Shown here piece by piece: positions 6,751-14,160 of a stretch of DNA of 17,909 bases; position 1 is the first letter of the stretch, and each line of letters opens with the position of its first letter. The DNA lies in the NCBI RefSeq assembly GCF_900547735.1, contig NZ_URHZ01000095.1, forward strand, positions 1 through 17,909, read 5' to 3'. The stretch is from an uncultured Clostridium sp. (lineage in GTDB: Bacteria > Bacillota > Clostridia > Lachnospirales > Lachnospiraceae). The notes beneath the pieces were generated by a model. The model ran no database searches and was not told the DNA's origin. It saw only the letters and a program-made list of their open reading frames with translations. The translations under genes and the position numbers were made by a program.

Positions 6751-7755
6751 ATGTCATATATAGAGTTCAGAAAGATAGAAAAATACTATGGGGAGAACCA
6801 GGTTCTGAAAGGGATTGACCTGAATATTGAAAAAGGGCAGTTTGTCACCCTGCTGGGGCCGTCCGGCTGCGGCAAGAGTACGCTCCTGCGCTGTCTCGCC
6901 GGGCTTGAGGAGGTAAACGGAGGCCGGATTTTCCTGGATGGTGAGGATATCACGGATAAGGAGCCGAAGGAACGCAATATTGGAATGGTATTTCAGCAGT
7001 ACAGCCTCTTTCCCAACATGACGGTCGAGGAAAATATCGCATTCGGACTGAAGTTGAAAAAGATGGCTCCGGAGGTGATCCGGGAAAAGGTGGCGGCCGC
7101 CGTCAGGATGGTCGAGCTGAATGGAAAGGAAAAGCAGTATCCTTCCAGCCTGTCGGGAGGGCAGCAGCAGAGAGTGGCCCTGGCCAGGAGCATTGTAATG
7201 GAGCCGAAGGTACTGCTTCTCGACGAACCGCTGAGTGCAATCGACGCCAAGCTGCGCAAATCTCTGCAGGTAAGCATTAAGCAGATTACAAAGAAGCTGG
7301 GGCTCACTGCAATCTTTGTTACCCACGATCAGGATGAGGCCATGGTCATGTCGGATGTGATTAACCTCTTCCACGATGGCCGGATTGAGCAGTCCGGCGA
7401 CCCGGTTTCCGTCTACACCAGGCCGGTCAGCAGTTTTGCCGCCAGTTTTATCGGCAATTACAACCAGGTTACGCCGGAAGAGTTTTATGCGATGACGGGG
7501 AAAATGAGAACAGGGGAAGCCGCCATAAGGCCGGAGACATTTTCCGTCTCATCCTCACCGATTGATAACGACGAAGAGTACCATTTTGAAGGAATTGTCG
7601 AGGATAATATGCCGAGAGGCAATGTGCTCCGGTATCAAATCAATGTAAATGGCGTAAAAATTCATGCGGACGTGCTGTTCAGAAGCCGGGTGCTGTTCGG
7701 CAGCGGGGAGAAGGTTTATCTGTCCGTGGCGGAGAGAAACTGTATATCGCTTTAG
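6751..7755 (+). CDS. ABC importer ATPase with C-terminal TOBE domain
   Basis: A 334-residue nucleotide-binding subunit of the PotA/FbpC/MalK class. Motifs: Walker A GPSGCGKST (36-44), Q-loop FQQ (81-83), signature LSGGQQQR (134-141), Walker B LLLDEP (155-160), switch histidine in THDQ (H192). The C-terminal 100 residues form the regulatory TOBE-type domain of CUT1/FbpC-class importers. The start is ATG with AGAGAGGA about 6 nt upstream. It powers uptake through the two permeases encoded just before it. All catalytic motifs are intact. Confidence 0.93.
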   Translation: MSYIEFRKIEKYYGENQVLKGIDLNIEKGQFVTLLGPSGCGKSTLLRCLAGLEEVNGGRIFLDGEDITDKEPKERNIGMVFQQYSLFPNMTVEENIAFGLKLKKMAPEVIREKVAAAVRMVELNGKEKQYPSSLSGGQQQRVALARSIVMEPKVLLLDEPLSAIDAKLRKSLQVSIKQITKKLGLTAIFVTHDQDEAMVMSDVINLFHDGRIEQSGDPVSVYTRPVSSFAASFIGNYNQVTPEEFYAMTGKMRTGEAAIRPETFSVSSSPIDNDEEYHFEGIVEDNMPRGNVLRYQINVNGVKIHADVLFRSRVLFGSGEKVYLSVAERNCISL

Positions 7756-7828
7756 AGCGCGTACCTGGCGGGAAGGAAGATTTAACCCCGATGTTTCAAC
7801 CACAATCATTCCATAGAGAGGGGCAGAA

Positions 7829-8830
7829 ATGATAAAAGATCAGAGAGGATTCAGCAGTTTTGGCAACTGGTATAAGGGAAATCTGCACAGCCACACTACA
7901 AGCTCCGATGGCAGGCTGACGCCGGAGGAGGCGGTGGCTCTTTATAAGGAACACGGATACAGTTTTCTCTGTTTTTCCGAGCATGATTTGTATACGGACC
8001 GCAGGGATGAATTTGACTGTGAAGATTTTATTATTCTTCCGGGACTGGAGGCGTCCGTTGTTCTGTGTGATAGGGAGCATCCGGTCCGGCGTCTGAAGGT
8101 GCACCATATCCACGGAATCCTGGGCACGGAAGAGATGCGGAGAGAGGCCGGGGCAAAGGTATTTGAAGAACAGGAATTTGTGGAGCCGAAAAAGTTCTAC
8201 GGAACCTGGGACGGAGCCGGGGAGGCACAGAGACTTTGTGATTACTTAAAAAGCAGAGGCTGCATCACGGTCTATAACCATCCCGAATGGTCGCGGGTGG
8301 AGCCGGAGGAATTTATCCACACGGAGGGGCTCTGGGCGCTTGAGATTTTTAATTACAATACGGTTAATGAGAGTAATACGGGATATGACTGCATAAGCTG
8401 GGACAGAATGCTGCGCGGCGGAAAAAACATAGGCGCGGCCGCCACCGACGACAACCATAATGAAGGTATTTTTGACGATGCCTGCGGCGGTTATATCGTG
8501 GTAAAGGCGGAAAAACTGACCCATGAGGAGATTCTGGAAAATATGATAAAGGGCAATTACTATTCTTCAGCGGGGCCTGAGATTTATGATTGGGGAATCA
8601 GGGACGGAGCTGCCTGGATTGAGTGCTCCCCTGTGTACAGAATTGATTTTGTAGTGGGCAACCATATAAACGACGGGCGTTCCCTGGTATGCAAAAACCG
8701 GGAGGAAACGCTGCAGAGAGGAGAGTATGCGCTGCGCGGGGATGAGGATTATATCCGGATCCAGATCAGCGATAAATATGGAAGGACGGCCTGGACAAAT
8801 GCAATTTATGGTGAACGGGGAAATCAGTAA
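7829..8830 (+). CDS. CehA/McbA-type PHP metallohydrolase
   Basis: A 333-residue PHP-fold hydrolase. Metal ligands are visible in GNLHSHTTSSDG (H20, H22, D27), SEHD (H52, D53), PGLEAS (E74), NHPEW (H151) and TDDNH (D208, H210). A C-terminal beta-rich domain (about 255-330) is typical of the CehA/McbA branch, whose characterised members hydrolyse carbamate or phosphate esters and whose other members are of unknown activity. No signal peptide is seen, so it acts in the cytoplasm. It lies 73 bp after the ATPase gene with GAGGGG before its ATG and no terminator between, so it is probably the last gene of the importer operon. That placement suggests it processes the imported compound. A terminator follows. 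Confidence 0.85.
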   Translation: MIKDQRGFSSFGNWYKGNLHSHTTSSDGRLTPEEAVALYKEHGYSFLCFSEHDLYTDRRDEFDCEDFIILPGLEASVVLCDREHPVRRLKVHHIHGILGTEEMRREAGAKVFEEQEFVEPKKFYGTWDGAGEAQRLCDYLKSRGCITVYNHPEWSRVEPEEFIHTEGLWALEIFNYNTVNESNTGYDCISWDRMLRGGKNIGAAATDDNHNEGIFDDACGGYIVVKAEKLTHEEILENMIKGNYYSSAGPEIYDWGIRDGAAWIECSPVYRIDFVVGNHINDGRSLVCKNREETLQRGEYALRGDEDYIRIQISDKYGRTAWTNAIYGERGNQ

Positions 8831-8848
8831 ACAGGAGTATACACAAAG

Positions 8849-8880
8849 CAGGCCGGCGTGAGGGTACGCCGGCCTGTTTC
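8849..8880 (+). terminator. Terminator of the importer-PHP operon
   Basis: An 11-bp perfect stem, CAGGCCGGCGT (8849-8859) with ACGCCGGCCTG (8866-8876), has a 6-nt loop and is followed by TTTC. The stem is very G+C-rich and strong; the T tract is short. Confidence 0.8.
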
Positions 8881-8937
8881 AGGATATGGTCTATGCTTTT
8901 TTAAAACTGTGCCTTTTTATTCCGTCAAATTGATAAA

Positions 8938-9016
8938 GTATATTATACGCCGGAAAAGCTGTTAATGGTGTTAAGAAAAAGTTAAAAGTTTAACACGGCG
9001 TTACTGCGTCTATAAT
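8938..9016 (+). promoter_or_regulatory. A+T-rich candidate regulatory region with GTTAA repeats
   Basis: The region between the terminator and the ABC-F promoter holds a palindrome GTATA-T-TATAC (8938-8948), GTTAA at 8961, 8970 and 8981, and a perfect inverted repeat GTTAAA-AG-TTTAAC (8981-8994). A perfect TATAAT follows at 9011-9016, with TTAACA (8990-8995) 15 bp upstream, a short spacing. This could be a second regulated promoter for the ABC-F leader. No specific regulator is identified. Confidence 0.35.
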
Positions 9017-9054
9017 AAAATCGCCATAACACAATAATTGTAATTCTTTGAAGG

Positions 9055-9083
9055 TTGACATAAGCCTGCTCTGCTGTTATAGT
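9055..9083 (+). promoter_or_regulatory. Strong promoter of the ABC-F attenuator transcript
   Basis: A full-consensus -35 box, TTGACA (9055-9060), is followed after 17 bp by TATAGT (9078-9083, 5 of 6). Transcription should start near 9090, so the leader before the ABC-F start codon at 9539 is about 450 nt. A strong constitutive promoter in front of a terminator is the expected design for control by attenuation. Confidence 0.88.
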
Positions 9084-9093
9084 AGCAATTGGA

Positions 9094-9153
9094 GTAACTG
9101 TTCATAAGTCATCATTCCGCAAAGCGGTAATTATGACGGCACTGAACCGTTAC
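9094..9153 (+). promoter_or_regulatory. Large hairpin at the 5' end of the ABC-F leader RNA
   Basis: GTAACTGTTC (9094-9103) pairs with GAACCGTTAC (9144-9153) with one mismatch. Inside it GTCAT (9108-9112) pairs with ATGAC (9133-9137), ATT with AAT, and CCGC (9117-9120) with GCGG (9124-9127) around an AAA loop. An alternative pairing, CGGTAA (9125-9130) with TTACCG (9150-9155), would break it. The hairpin sits between the transcription start and the leader peptide. It may stabilise the RNA or pause polymerase until a ribosome loads. Confidence 0.55.
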
Positions 9154-9185
9154 CGATAAAATTCAGAGAGACGGGAGATGGAAGG

Positions 9186-9209
9186 ATGAAGATGTATTCT
9201 TGCAGATAA
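9186..9209 (+). CDS. Seven-codon leader peptide of the attenuator
   Basis: ATG-AAG-ATG-TAT-TCT-TGC-AGA-TAA encodes MKMYSCR. GGGAG (9173-9177) is 8 nt before the first ATG and GGAAGG (9180-9185) is 6 nt before the second ATG at 9192, so either start can be used, giving MKMYSCR or MYSCR. Its YSC codons (9195-9203) form almost all of segment 1 of the attenuator, so a ribosome stalled here would mask that segment. Short Arg/Cys-containing leaders are known upstream of antibiotic-inducible resistance genes. The stalling drug and the stall codon are not readable from the sequence. Confidence 0.7.
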   Translation: MKMYSCR

Positions 9210-9493
9210 TGAACTTAACAGACGGCATGAAGAGCGTTCAGATACCGGGGCATATGTATCTGTCTGTTTTCGTGCGATGCAAGAATATGAAGCTGCGGTT
9301 CTTAGCCGGACTGCCGCACATGAATCCTCTCATCTTAGAATTTGATAGAAGTACGGTTTCCTTCGGAATGTTTCCGGGTGGAAGTCCGTGCTGTCCGCTG
9401 CCGCGGCGTTTGACGCAGGGCAGATACCGGCGGAACTTTAGCCGGGTTTCGGAATCGGAATACAGGATGCAGGAATATTCTTGCATCCTTTTT
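9194..9493 (+). promoter_or_regulatory. Ribosome-mediated transcription attenuator of the ABC-F gene
   Basis: Four segments can pair in exclusive ways. Segment 1 TATTCTTGCA (9195-9204, in the leader peptide) pairs with segment 2 TGCAAGAATA (9278-9287) over 10 bp plus one G-U. Segment 2, extended as GATGCAAGAATAT (9276-9288), pairs with segment 4 ATATTCTTGCATC (9475-9487) over 13 perfect bp, an antiterminator. Segment 3 GGATGCAGGA (9465-9474) pairs with segment 4 TCTTGCATCC (9479-9488), a 10-bp hairpin with an ATAT loop followed by five T (9489-9493), a terminator. Without stalling, 1:2 forms and the terminator stops transcription. With a ribosome stalled on segment 1, 2:4 forms and the ABC-F gene is transcribed. 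Confidence 0.82.
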
Positions 9494-9538
9494 CAATGCA
9501 TTTTTATATGCAGATTTTCGAAATGGAGGGATGAAAGA

Positions 9539-11041
9539 ATGGCACAAATACAGGTGAATCATTTAACATTTTATTATGAAGGAAGTTATGAGGAGATATT
9601 TAACGACGTCTCCTTTGCAGTTGATACGGACTGGAAACTGGGATTTACGGGGCGGAACGGGAGAGGCAAGACGACGTTCCTGAACCTTCTGATGGGAAAA
9701 TATGAGTACCGGGGAACGATTCTGGCCCCGGTGGAATTTGAGTATTTTCCATTTCCGGTGGAAGATAAGACCAGGCTCACGCTGGAGCTTGTGGAGGAGA
9801 TGCATCCGGACTGTGAGCTGTGGAGGCTCATGAGGGAGCTGAATCTGATGGAGATGGATCCGGAGGTCCTCTACCGTTCTTTTGACACCTTGAGCAACGG
9901 GGAACAGACCAGGGTGATGCTGGCCGTGCTCTTTTTAAAAGAACACAGCTTTCTGCTGATTGACGAACCGACCAACCACCTGGATATGGACGCCAGGCAG
10001 GCGGTAAGCCGCTATCTGAATAAAAAAACGGGTTTTATCCTGGTATCCCACGACAGGGTGTTTATGGACGGATGCATTGATCACATTCTGTCCCTGAACC
10101 GGAATACAATCGAGGTGGTACAGGGGAATTTCAGCAGCTGGTGGGAGAATAAAAAGCAGAGGGATGAGTCCGAGGCCCAGGAGAACTTAAAGCTGAAGAA
10201 AGAGATTGGACGGCTTAAAGAGGCGGCAAAGCAGGCGGAGCGGTGGTCGGATGATGTGGAGAAGACAAAAAAGGGAACAAGGATTGCCGGACTGAGGCCC
10301 GACCGGGGCCATATCGGCCACAAGGCGGCAAAGATGATGAAACGATCCAAAAATGCGGAGCACAGGATGGAAAATGCGGCTTCTGAAAAGGAGAAGCTTT
10401 TAAAGGACGTGGAGACGGCGGAACGGCTGAAAATTATTCCGCTGCGCCATCACAAACAGGTTCTTGTGACAATGGAGGATGTCTCTCTGGGGTATCCGAA
10501 GGGCGTAAAACCGGTCTGTGAGCATCTGTCCCTGGAAATCAGGGAGGGGGACAGAGCTGTCCTGGACGGAAGAAACGGTTCCGGAAAGTCGACGGTTATC
10601 AAAGCCATACTGGAATGTAATGACGCTCCCGATGTGCTGTCGGGACGGATAGAGACGGCCTCCGGGCTGATTATATCCTACGTAGCCCAGGATACGTCCT
10701 GGCTGACGGGCAGTATCGGAGATTTTACAGAGAAATATGGGCTGGACGACACGCTGTTCCGGGCCATTCTGAGGAAACTGGACTTTTCCAGGACACATTT
10801 TGAGAAGGAGATGCAGTATTACAGTGAGGGCCAGAAAAAGAAGGTCCTGCTTGCAAAGAGTCTCTGTGAGCAGGCTCACCTCTACATCTGGGATGAACCC
10901 CTTAACTTTATCGACGTGTTTTCCAGGATGCAGATCGAGGATCTTATAATGTCATATGGACTGACCATGATCTTTGTCGAGCACGACAGGGCATTTACAG
11001 AGAAGGTTGCAACAAAACGGATCAGTCTGTATAATACCTGA
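9539..11041 (+). CDS. Lsa-like ABC-F ribosome protection protein
   Basis: A soluble ABC-F protein of 500 residues, the size of Lsa-family proteins. The opening MAQIQVNHLTFYYEG and the GRNGRGKTT region resemble Lsa. Domain 1 has Walker A GRNGRGKTT (38-46), signature LSNGEQ (118-123), Walker B LLIDEP (139-144) and switch H171. A charged inter-domain linker follows (about 200-300), whose tip reaches the ribosomal peptidyl transferase region in characterised members. Domain 2 has Walker A GRNGSGKST (344-352), signature YSEGQKKK (428-435), Walker B YIWDEP (449-454) and H482. No membrane segments are seen. Such proteins remove lincosamides, pleuromutilins and streptogramin A from ribosomes. The ATG at 9539 has GGAGGG just upstream; the in-frame extension back to 9200 crosses the terminator and is leader RNA. 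Induction by a ribosome-targeting drug is expected from the upstream attenuator. Confidence 0.9.
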   Translation: MAQIQVNHLTFYYEGSYEEIFNDVSFAVDTDWKLGFTGRNGRGKTTFLNLLMGKYEYRGTILAPVEFEYFPFPVEDKTRLTLELVEEMHPDCELWRLMRELNLMEMDPEVLYRSFDTLSNGEQTRVMLAVLFLKEHSFLLIDEPTNHLDMDARQAVSRYLNKKTGFILVSHDRVFMDGCIDHILSLNRNTIEVVQGNFSSWWENKKQRDESEAQENLKLKKEIGRLKEAAKQAERWSDDVEKTKKGTRIAGLRPDRGHIGHKAAKMMKRSKNAEHRMENAASEKEKLLKDVETAERLKIIPLRHHKQVLVTMEDVSLGYPKGVKPVCEHLSLEIREGDRAVLDGRNGSGKSTVIKAILECNDAPDVLSGRIETASGLIISYVAQDTSWLTGSIGDFTEKYGLDDTLFRAILRKLDFSRTHFEKEMQYYSEGQKKKVLLAKSLCEQAHLYIWDEPLNFIDVFSRMQIEDLIMSYGLTMIFVEHDRAFTEKVATKRISLYNT

Positions 11042-11146
11042 TAGGAAAGACACCAGATGCAGACGGCAAAAAAATAATTGCAGACAATGAAGAAGTGAGC
11101 TGCAGACGCAGAGAATTTGATACAGCATGAAGTGAGGTATTTTGAT

Positions 11147-12379
11147 ATGACAGAGGGAAAGAAGCTTTTCTACGGCTTAAGCCTGCTGGGATTTGTAATT
11201 TCGTTTCTACTGATTTTGAAGACGAACGGGGAGGTATTTCGTTCTTTCTTTTACTATGGGCATGATTATTTTATGGACTTTTTCAATCATATCTGGTATG
11301 TGAGGGACCGGGTTCATGTGTATGACACCAGTATTTATGCCAGTTTTCCGCCTCTTGCCTACGTTCTTTACTATTTCCTGGGGAAATTTATTCCGGCCAG
11401 CGCCATTGAAGGGCCGGGTAACCGGGCGGTGAGGGACAACCTGTTCGGATTGAATCTGTATGTGGCCTATACGGCGATCCTGGTAGTGCTTCTCATCTTT
11501 CTGGTTCAGCATTTTCTGAGAGAGAAGCGCCGGGGAGAGCAGTGCTTTCTGATGATGCTTATACTGTTATCGGCGCCGTTTATCGGTCTTTATGAGCGGG
11601 GGAATTCGGCGTTTATCGTGCTGGTTCTGCTGTTTGCATTCACCGCACTGAAGGACTCCGGGGAGGCATGGAAGAGGGAGGCGGCGCTCATTCTTCTGGC
11701 CGCGGCCGCCGGCCTGAAACTTTATCCGGCCGTCTTCGGGCTCCTGTATCTTCAGGAAGGGAGATGGAAGGAGGCCGCGAGGCTTACGCTTTACGGACTT
11801 TTTCTCGTATTCTTTCCCTTCGTGTTTTTCGGAGGGTTTGGGAAAATTCCGGTGCTCCTGTATAATTTTAAAGCGATCAGCAGCGAGATTGTGCTGGGTG
11901 ATTTGAGAAGCGCCACTTATGCGACGGTCTGGGTGGGCCAGAAATTCGGTATCTCAATGCCGGTTCTCCTGGCGGCCGGGAAAGTGGTTTCAGTCATTTT
12001 CTTTCTGTCGTCCTGCGGCTGCGTGCTGCTGCAGAAAAAACTTTGGAAAAAGATGGTGCTCCTGTCGGGTATCATGATTTTCTTCCCGGTATGGAGCGGA
12101 GCTTATACGATAATTTATATGACGCTTCCGCTGGTGCTGTTTTTGAAGGGCGGAAAGTATGCGGACAGAGGCGGAACAGGAATTACCGGCATTCTGTATC
12201 AGGTGTTTTTTGCCTGCATCTTTACGATGCTTTTATGGAATACGCAGGGGCTGGAAAATTTCTTTAACTCTGATTTTTCATACTCGATCCGGGCCATCGG
12301 CTGCTGGGGACTGGTGCTCACGGTGATGGCGGAAACCTTATTCTCACGAAAGCAACGGGGCAGGGGCAGGTTGGCCTGA
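11147..12379 (+). CDS. GT87-type (DUF2029) membrane glycosyltransferase
   Basis: A 410-residue polytopic membrane protein with about nine to ten hydrophobic helices. Features of the GT-C fold GT87 family are an acidic first extracytoplasmic loop (GHDYFMDFFNH, about 38-48), YASFPPLAY (about 64-72), ERGNSAF (about 150-156) and the LKLYPAVFGLLYL motif (about 190-202). Characterised relatives are polyprenyl-phosphate-dependent mannosyl or arabinosyl transferases of envelope glycans; the sugar here is unknown. The ATG at 11147 with GTGAGG 9 nt upstream is preferred over a TTG ten codons earlier. It starts 105 bp after the ABC-F gene with no terminator between, and ends 24 bp before the response regulator gene, so it is probably co-transcribed with the Bce-type regulators. 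Confidence 0.75.
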   Translation: MTEGKKLFYGLSLLGFVISFLLILKTNGEVFRSFFYYGHDYFMDFFNHIWYVRDRVHVYDTSIYASFPPLAYVLYYFLGKFIPASAIEGPGNRAVRDNLFGLNLYVAYTAILVVLLIFLVQHFLREKRRGEQCFLMMLILLSAPFIGLYERGNSAFIVLVLLFAFTALKDSGEAWKREAALILLAAAAGLKLYPAVFGLLYLQEGRWKEAARLTLYGLFLVFFPFVFFGGFGKIPVLLYNFKAISSEIVLGDLRSATYATVWVGQKFGISMPVLLAAGKVVSVIFFLSSCGCVLLQKKLWKKMVLLSGIMIFFPVWSGAYTIIYMTLPLVLFLKGGKYADRGGTGITGILYQVFFACIFTMLLWNTQGLENFFNSDFSYSIRAIGCWGLVLTVMAETLFSRKQRGRGRLA

Positions 12380-12403
12380 ACTTTGGCCGGGAAAGGAAAA
12401 GAA

Positions 12404-13075
12404 ATGTACAGGATTCTTATAGTGGAGGATGATCCGGTCATTGCGGCTGCGCTTAGGAAACACCTGGGAACCTGGGGCTGGGATGCCGCGAATGTGGAAA
12501 ATTTTCAAAATGTACTGGGGGAATTTACTGCGTTTAATCCGCAGTTAGTCCTGCTGGATATCTCACTGCCGTTTTTCAACGGTTTTCACTGGTGCAGCCA
12601 GATCAGGGCGGTCTCAAGGGTGCCGGTCATTTTCATTTCTTCCGCTTCGGACAATTTAAATATTGTGATGGCGGTGAACATGGGAGGCGACGATTTTATC
12701 GCAAAACCGTTTGACCTCACGGTACTGACGGCAAAGGTACAGGCCCTGCTCCGCAGGACCTATGAATTTGCCGGGCAGAGCCGCCTCATTGAACACCGGG
12801 GCGCGGTCTTTAACTGTGATGACGGAACGCTCACATATAATGGGGAAAAGATTGAATTTACTAAAAATGAACACAAAATCCTGCAGGTCCTGCTGGAACA
12901 CCGGGGAAAGATTGTCAGCAGGGACGCGCTGATGACACGGCTGTGGGAGTCGGACAGCTATGTGGACGACAATACCCTGACCGTCAATGTGACCAGGCTG
13001 AGAAAGAAGCTGGAGCAGGCGGGGCTGTCTGAATTTATTACGACTAAGAAGGGCAGCGGGTATTTGATCGGCTGA
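12404..13075 (+). CDS. BceR-type response regulator (OmpR family)
   Basis: A 223-residue two-domain regulator. The receiver domain has the acidic pair VEDD (D9, D10), phospho-acceptor D52 in LVLLDISLP, conserved S80 and K101 in KPFD. The C-terminal winged helix (about 130-223) shows the OmpR/PhoB pattern, including TLTVNVTRLRKKL and the terminal KGSGYLI. The ATG at 12404 with AAAGGAA upstream is chosen over a TTG seven codons earlier. It is followed after 41 bp by its kinase gene. Family knowledge and gene order assign it to the Bce group, which activates an adjacent ABC transporter in response to peptide antibiotics. The CTTACA-N4-TGTAAG site at 14161-14176 is its likely target. Confidence 0.9.
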   Translation: MYRILIVEDDPVIAAALRKHLGTWGWDAANVENFQNVLGEFTAFNPQLVLLDISLPFFNGFHWCSQIRAVSRVPVIFISSASDNLNIVMAVNMGGDDFIAKPFDLTVLTAKVQALLRRTYEFAGQSRLIEHRGAVFNCDDGTLTYNGEKIEFTKNEHKILQVLLEHRGKIVSRDALMTRLWESDSYVDDNTLTVNVTRLRKKLEQAGLSEFITTKKGSGYLIG

Positions 13076-13116
13076 CGGAGAGCAGCGCTGGGACAAGTGC
13101 AGGGAGGAAGAGGAAT

Positions 13117-14151
13117 ATGGAGAGAAAGATCACGGACGCGGAACTCATCCGCATCTATCTTACACAGTTTAAGGGGCCGTTTGGCCTCTTTTTGCTTTTT
13201 TGCGGGATATTTGCCGCCGTATTTTACCTTTACCAACTTCCGGCGGAGGCCGTGCTGTACGGGTTTGTTCTCTGCAGTGTTTTGGGACTCATCATTGTCA
13301 TCATGAATTACGGCAGGTTTGCAGAAGAGTACAGGGTGCTGGAGAGGATACGGAATGAACTGTATACGGAGCCGGACGGCTTTTATCTGGATGAGCTTCC
13401 TGCGGCGCATTCCGTCAGGGAAAAAGAGTATCAGGGGCTGGTATTCATGCTGTGCGAAAAGATCAAGCGGATGAACGGCGGGTTTGAGGCGGCGAAGGGC
13501 GATATGACGGACTACTATACGATGTGGGTCCATCAGATAAAAACACCAATCTCGGCCATGCGTCTCCTGCTCCAGACGGGGGAGGAGACGGCCTGCGGAG
13601 ACGGAGAGCTGGCCGAGCAGTTGTTTAAGATAGAAGAATACGTCAATATGGTGCTCCAGTATCTGAGGCTGGACGGAGGGAGCGATCTGGTCCTCAGCAC
13701 GTACAGCCTGGACGACATTGTCCGCCAGGCTGTACACAAGTACGCGGGCATGTTTGTAAGAAGACGGCTGTCATTGTCCTATGAGCCTCTGAAATGCCGG
13801 GTGCTGACGGATGAAAAATGGCTTGTTTTTGTGATAGAGCAGGTTTTATCCAATTCCATAAAGTATACAAGGCAGGGCGGCATCTCCATTTATATGGAAG
13901 AAGGGGAGGGCAAAACCCTGGTTATCAGCGACACCGGAATCGGGATTGCACCGGAGGATCAGCCAAGAATATTTGAAAAAGGGTTCACCGGATACAACGG
14001 ACACAGTGACAAAAAATCAACGGGAATCGGCCTTTATTTATGCCGCCGGATATTAAACCGGCTGTCGCATACGATTTCGGCAGAATCGGAGCCTGGAAAG
14101 GGTACCAGGATCCGGATTAATCTCGATTCGGTCCGGATGGAGGCGGAGTAA
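13117..14151 (+). CDS. BceS-type intramembrane-sensing histidine kinase
   Basis: A 344-residue kinase with two closely spaced N-terminal membrane helices (about 22-40 and 45-63) and almost no extracellular loop, the hallmark of intramembrane-sensing kinases that receive their signal from a partner ABC transporter. The catalytic core is intact: H-box MWVHQIKTPISAM (H139), N-box EQVLSNSIKYT (N246), G1 SDTGIGIAPEDQPRIFEKGF (271-290) and G2 STGIGLYLC (301-309). The ATG has GGGAGGAAGAGG directly upstream. The gene lies between its regulator gene and the transporter pair. It should phosphorylate D52 of the regulator when the BceB-like permease engages a peptide antibiotic. Confidence 0.92.
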   Translation: MERKITDAELIRIYLTQFKGPFGLFLLFCGIFAAVFYLYQLPAEAVLYGFVLCSVLGLIIVIMNYGRFAEEYRVLERIRNELYTEPDGFYLDELPAAHSVREKEYQGLVFMLCEKIKRMNGGFEAAKGDMTDYYTMWVHQIKTPISAMRLLLQTGEETACGDGELAEQLFKIEEYVNMVLQYLRLDGGSDLVLSTYSLDDIVRQAVHKYAGMFVRRRLSLSYEPLKCRVLTDEKWLVFVIEQVLSNSIKYTRQGGISIYMEEGEGKTLVISDTGIGIAPEDQPRIFEKGFTGYNGHSDKKSTGIGLYLCRRILNRLSHTISAESEPGKGTRIRINLDSVRMEAE

Positions 14152-14160
14152 CAGGGGAAC

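Noticed and set aside
8961..8995. PhoP/PhoB box made of TTAACA-like repeats
   Set aside because: The repeat spacing is 9, 11 and 8 bp, not the regular spacing expected for a Pho box, and no phosphate genes are adjacent.
9200..9538. In-frame N-terminal extension of 113 residues on the ABC-F protein
   Set aside because: It starts at TTG without a proper ribosome binding site, has no similarity to ABC-F N-termini, runs through the attenuator terminator, and the ATG at 9539 has a good GGAGGG site and matches the family start.
12958..13737. Minus-strand open frame of 259 codons opposite the kinase gene
   Set aside because: It is antisense to a histidine kinase with all catalytic boxes intact, and has no family features.
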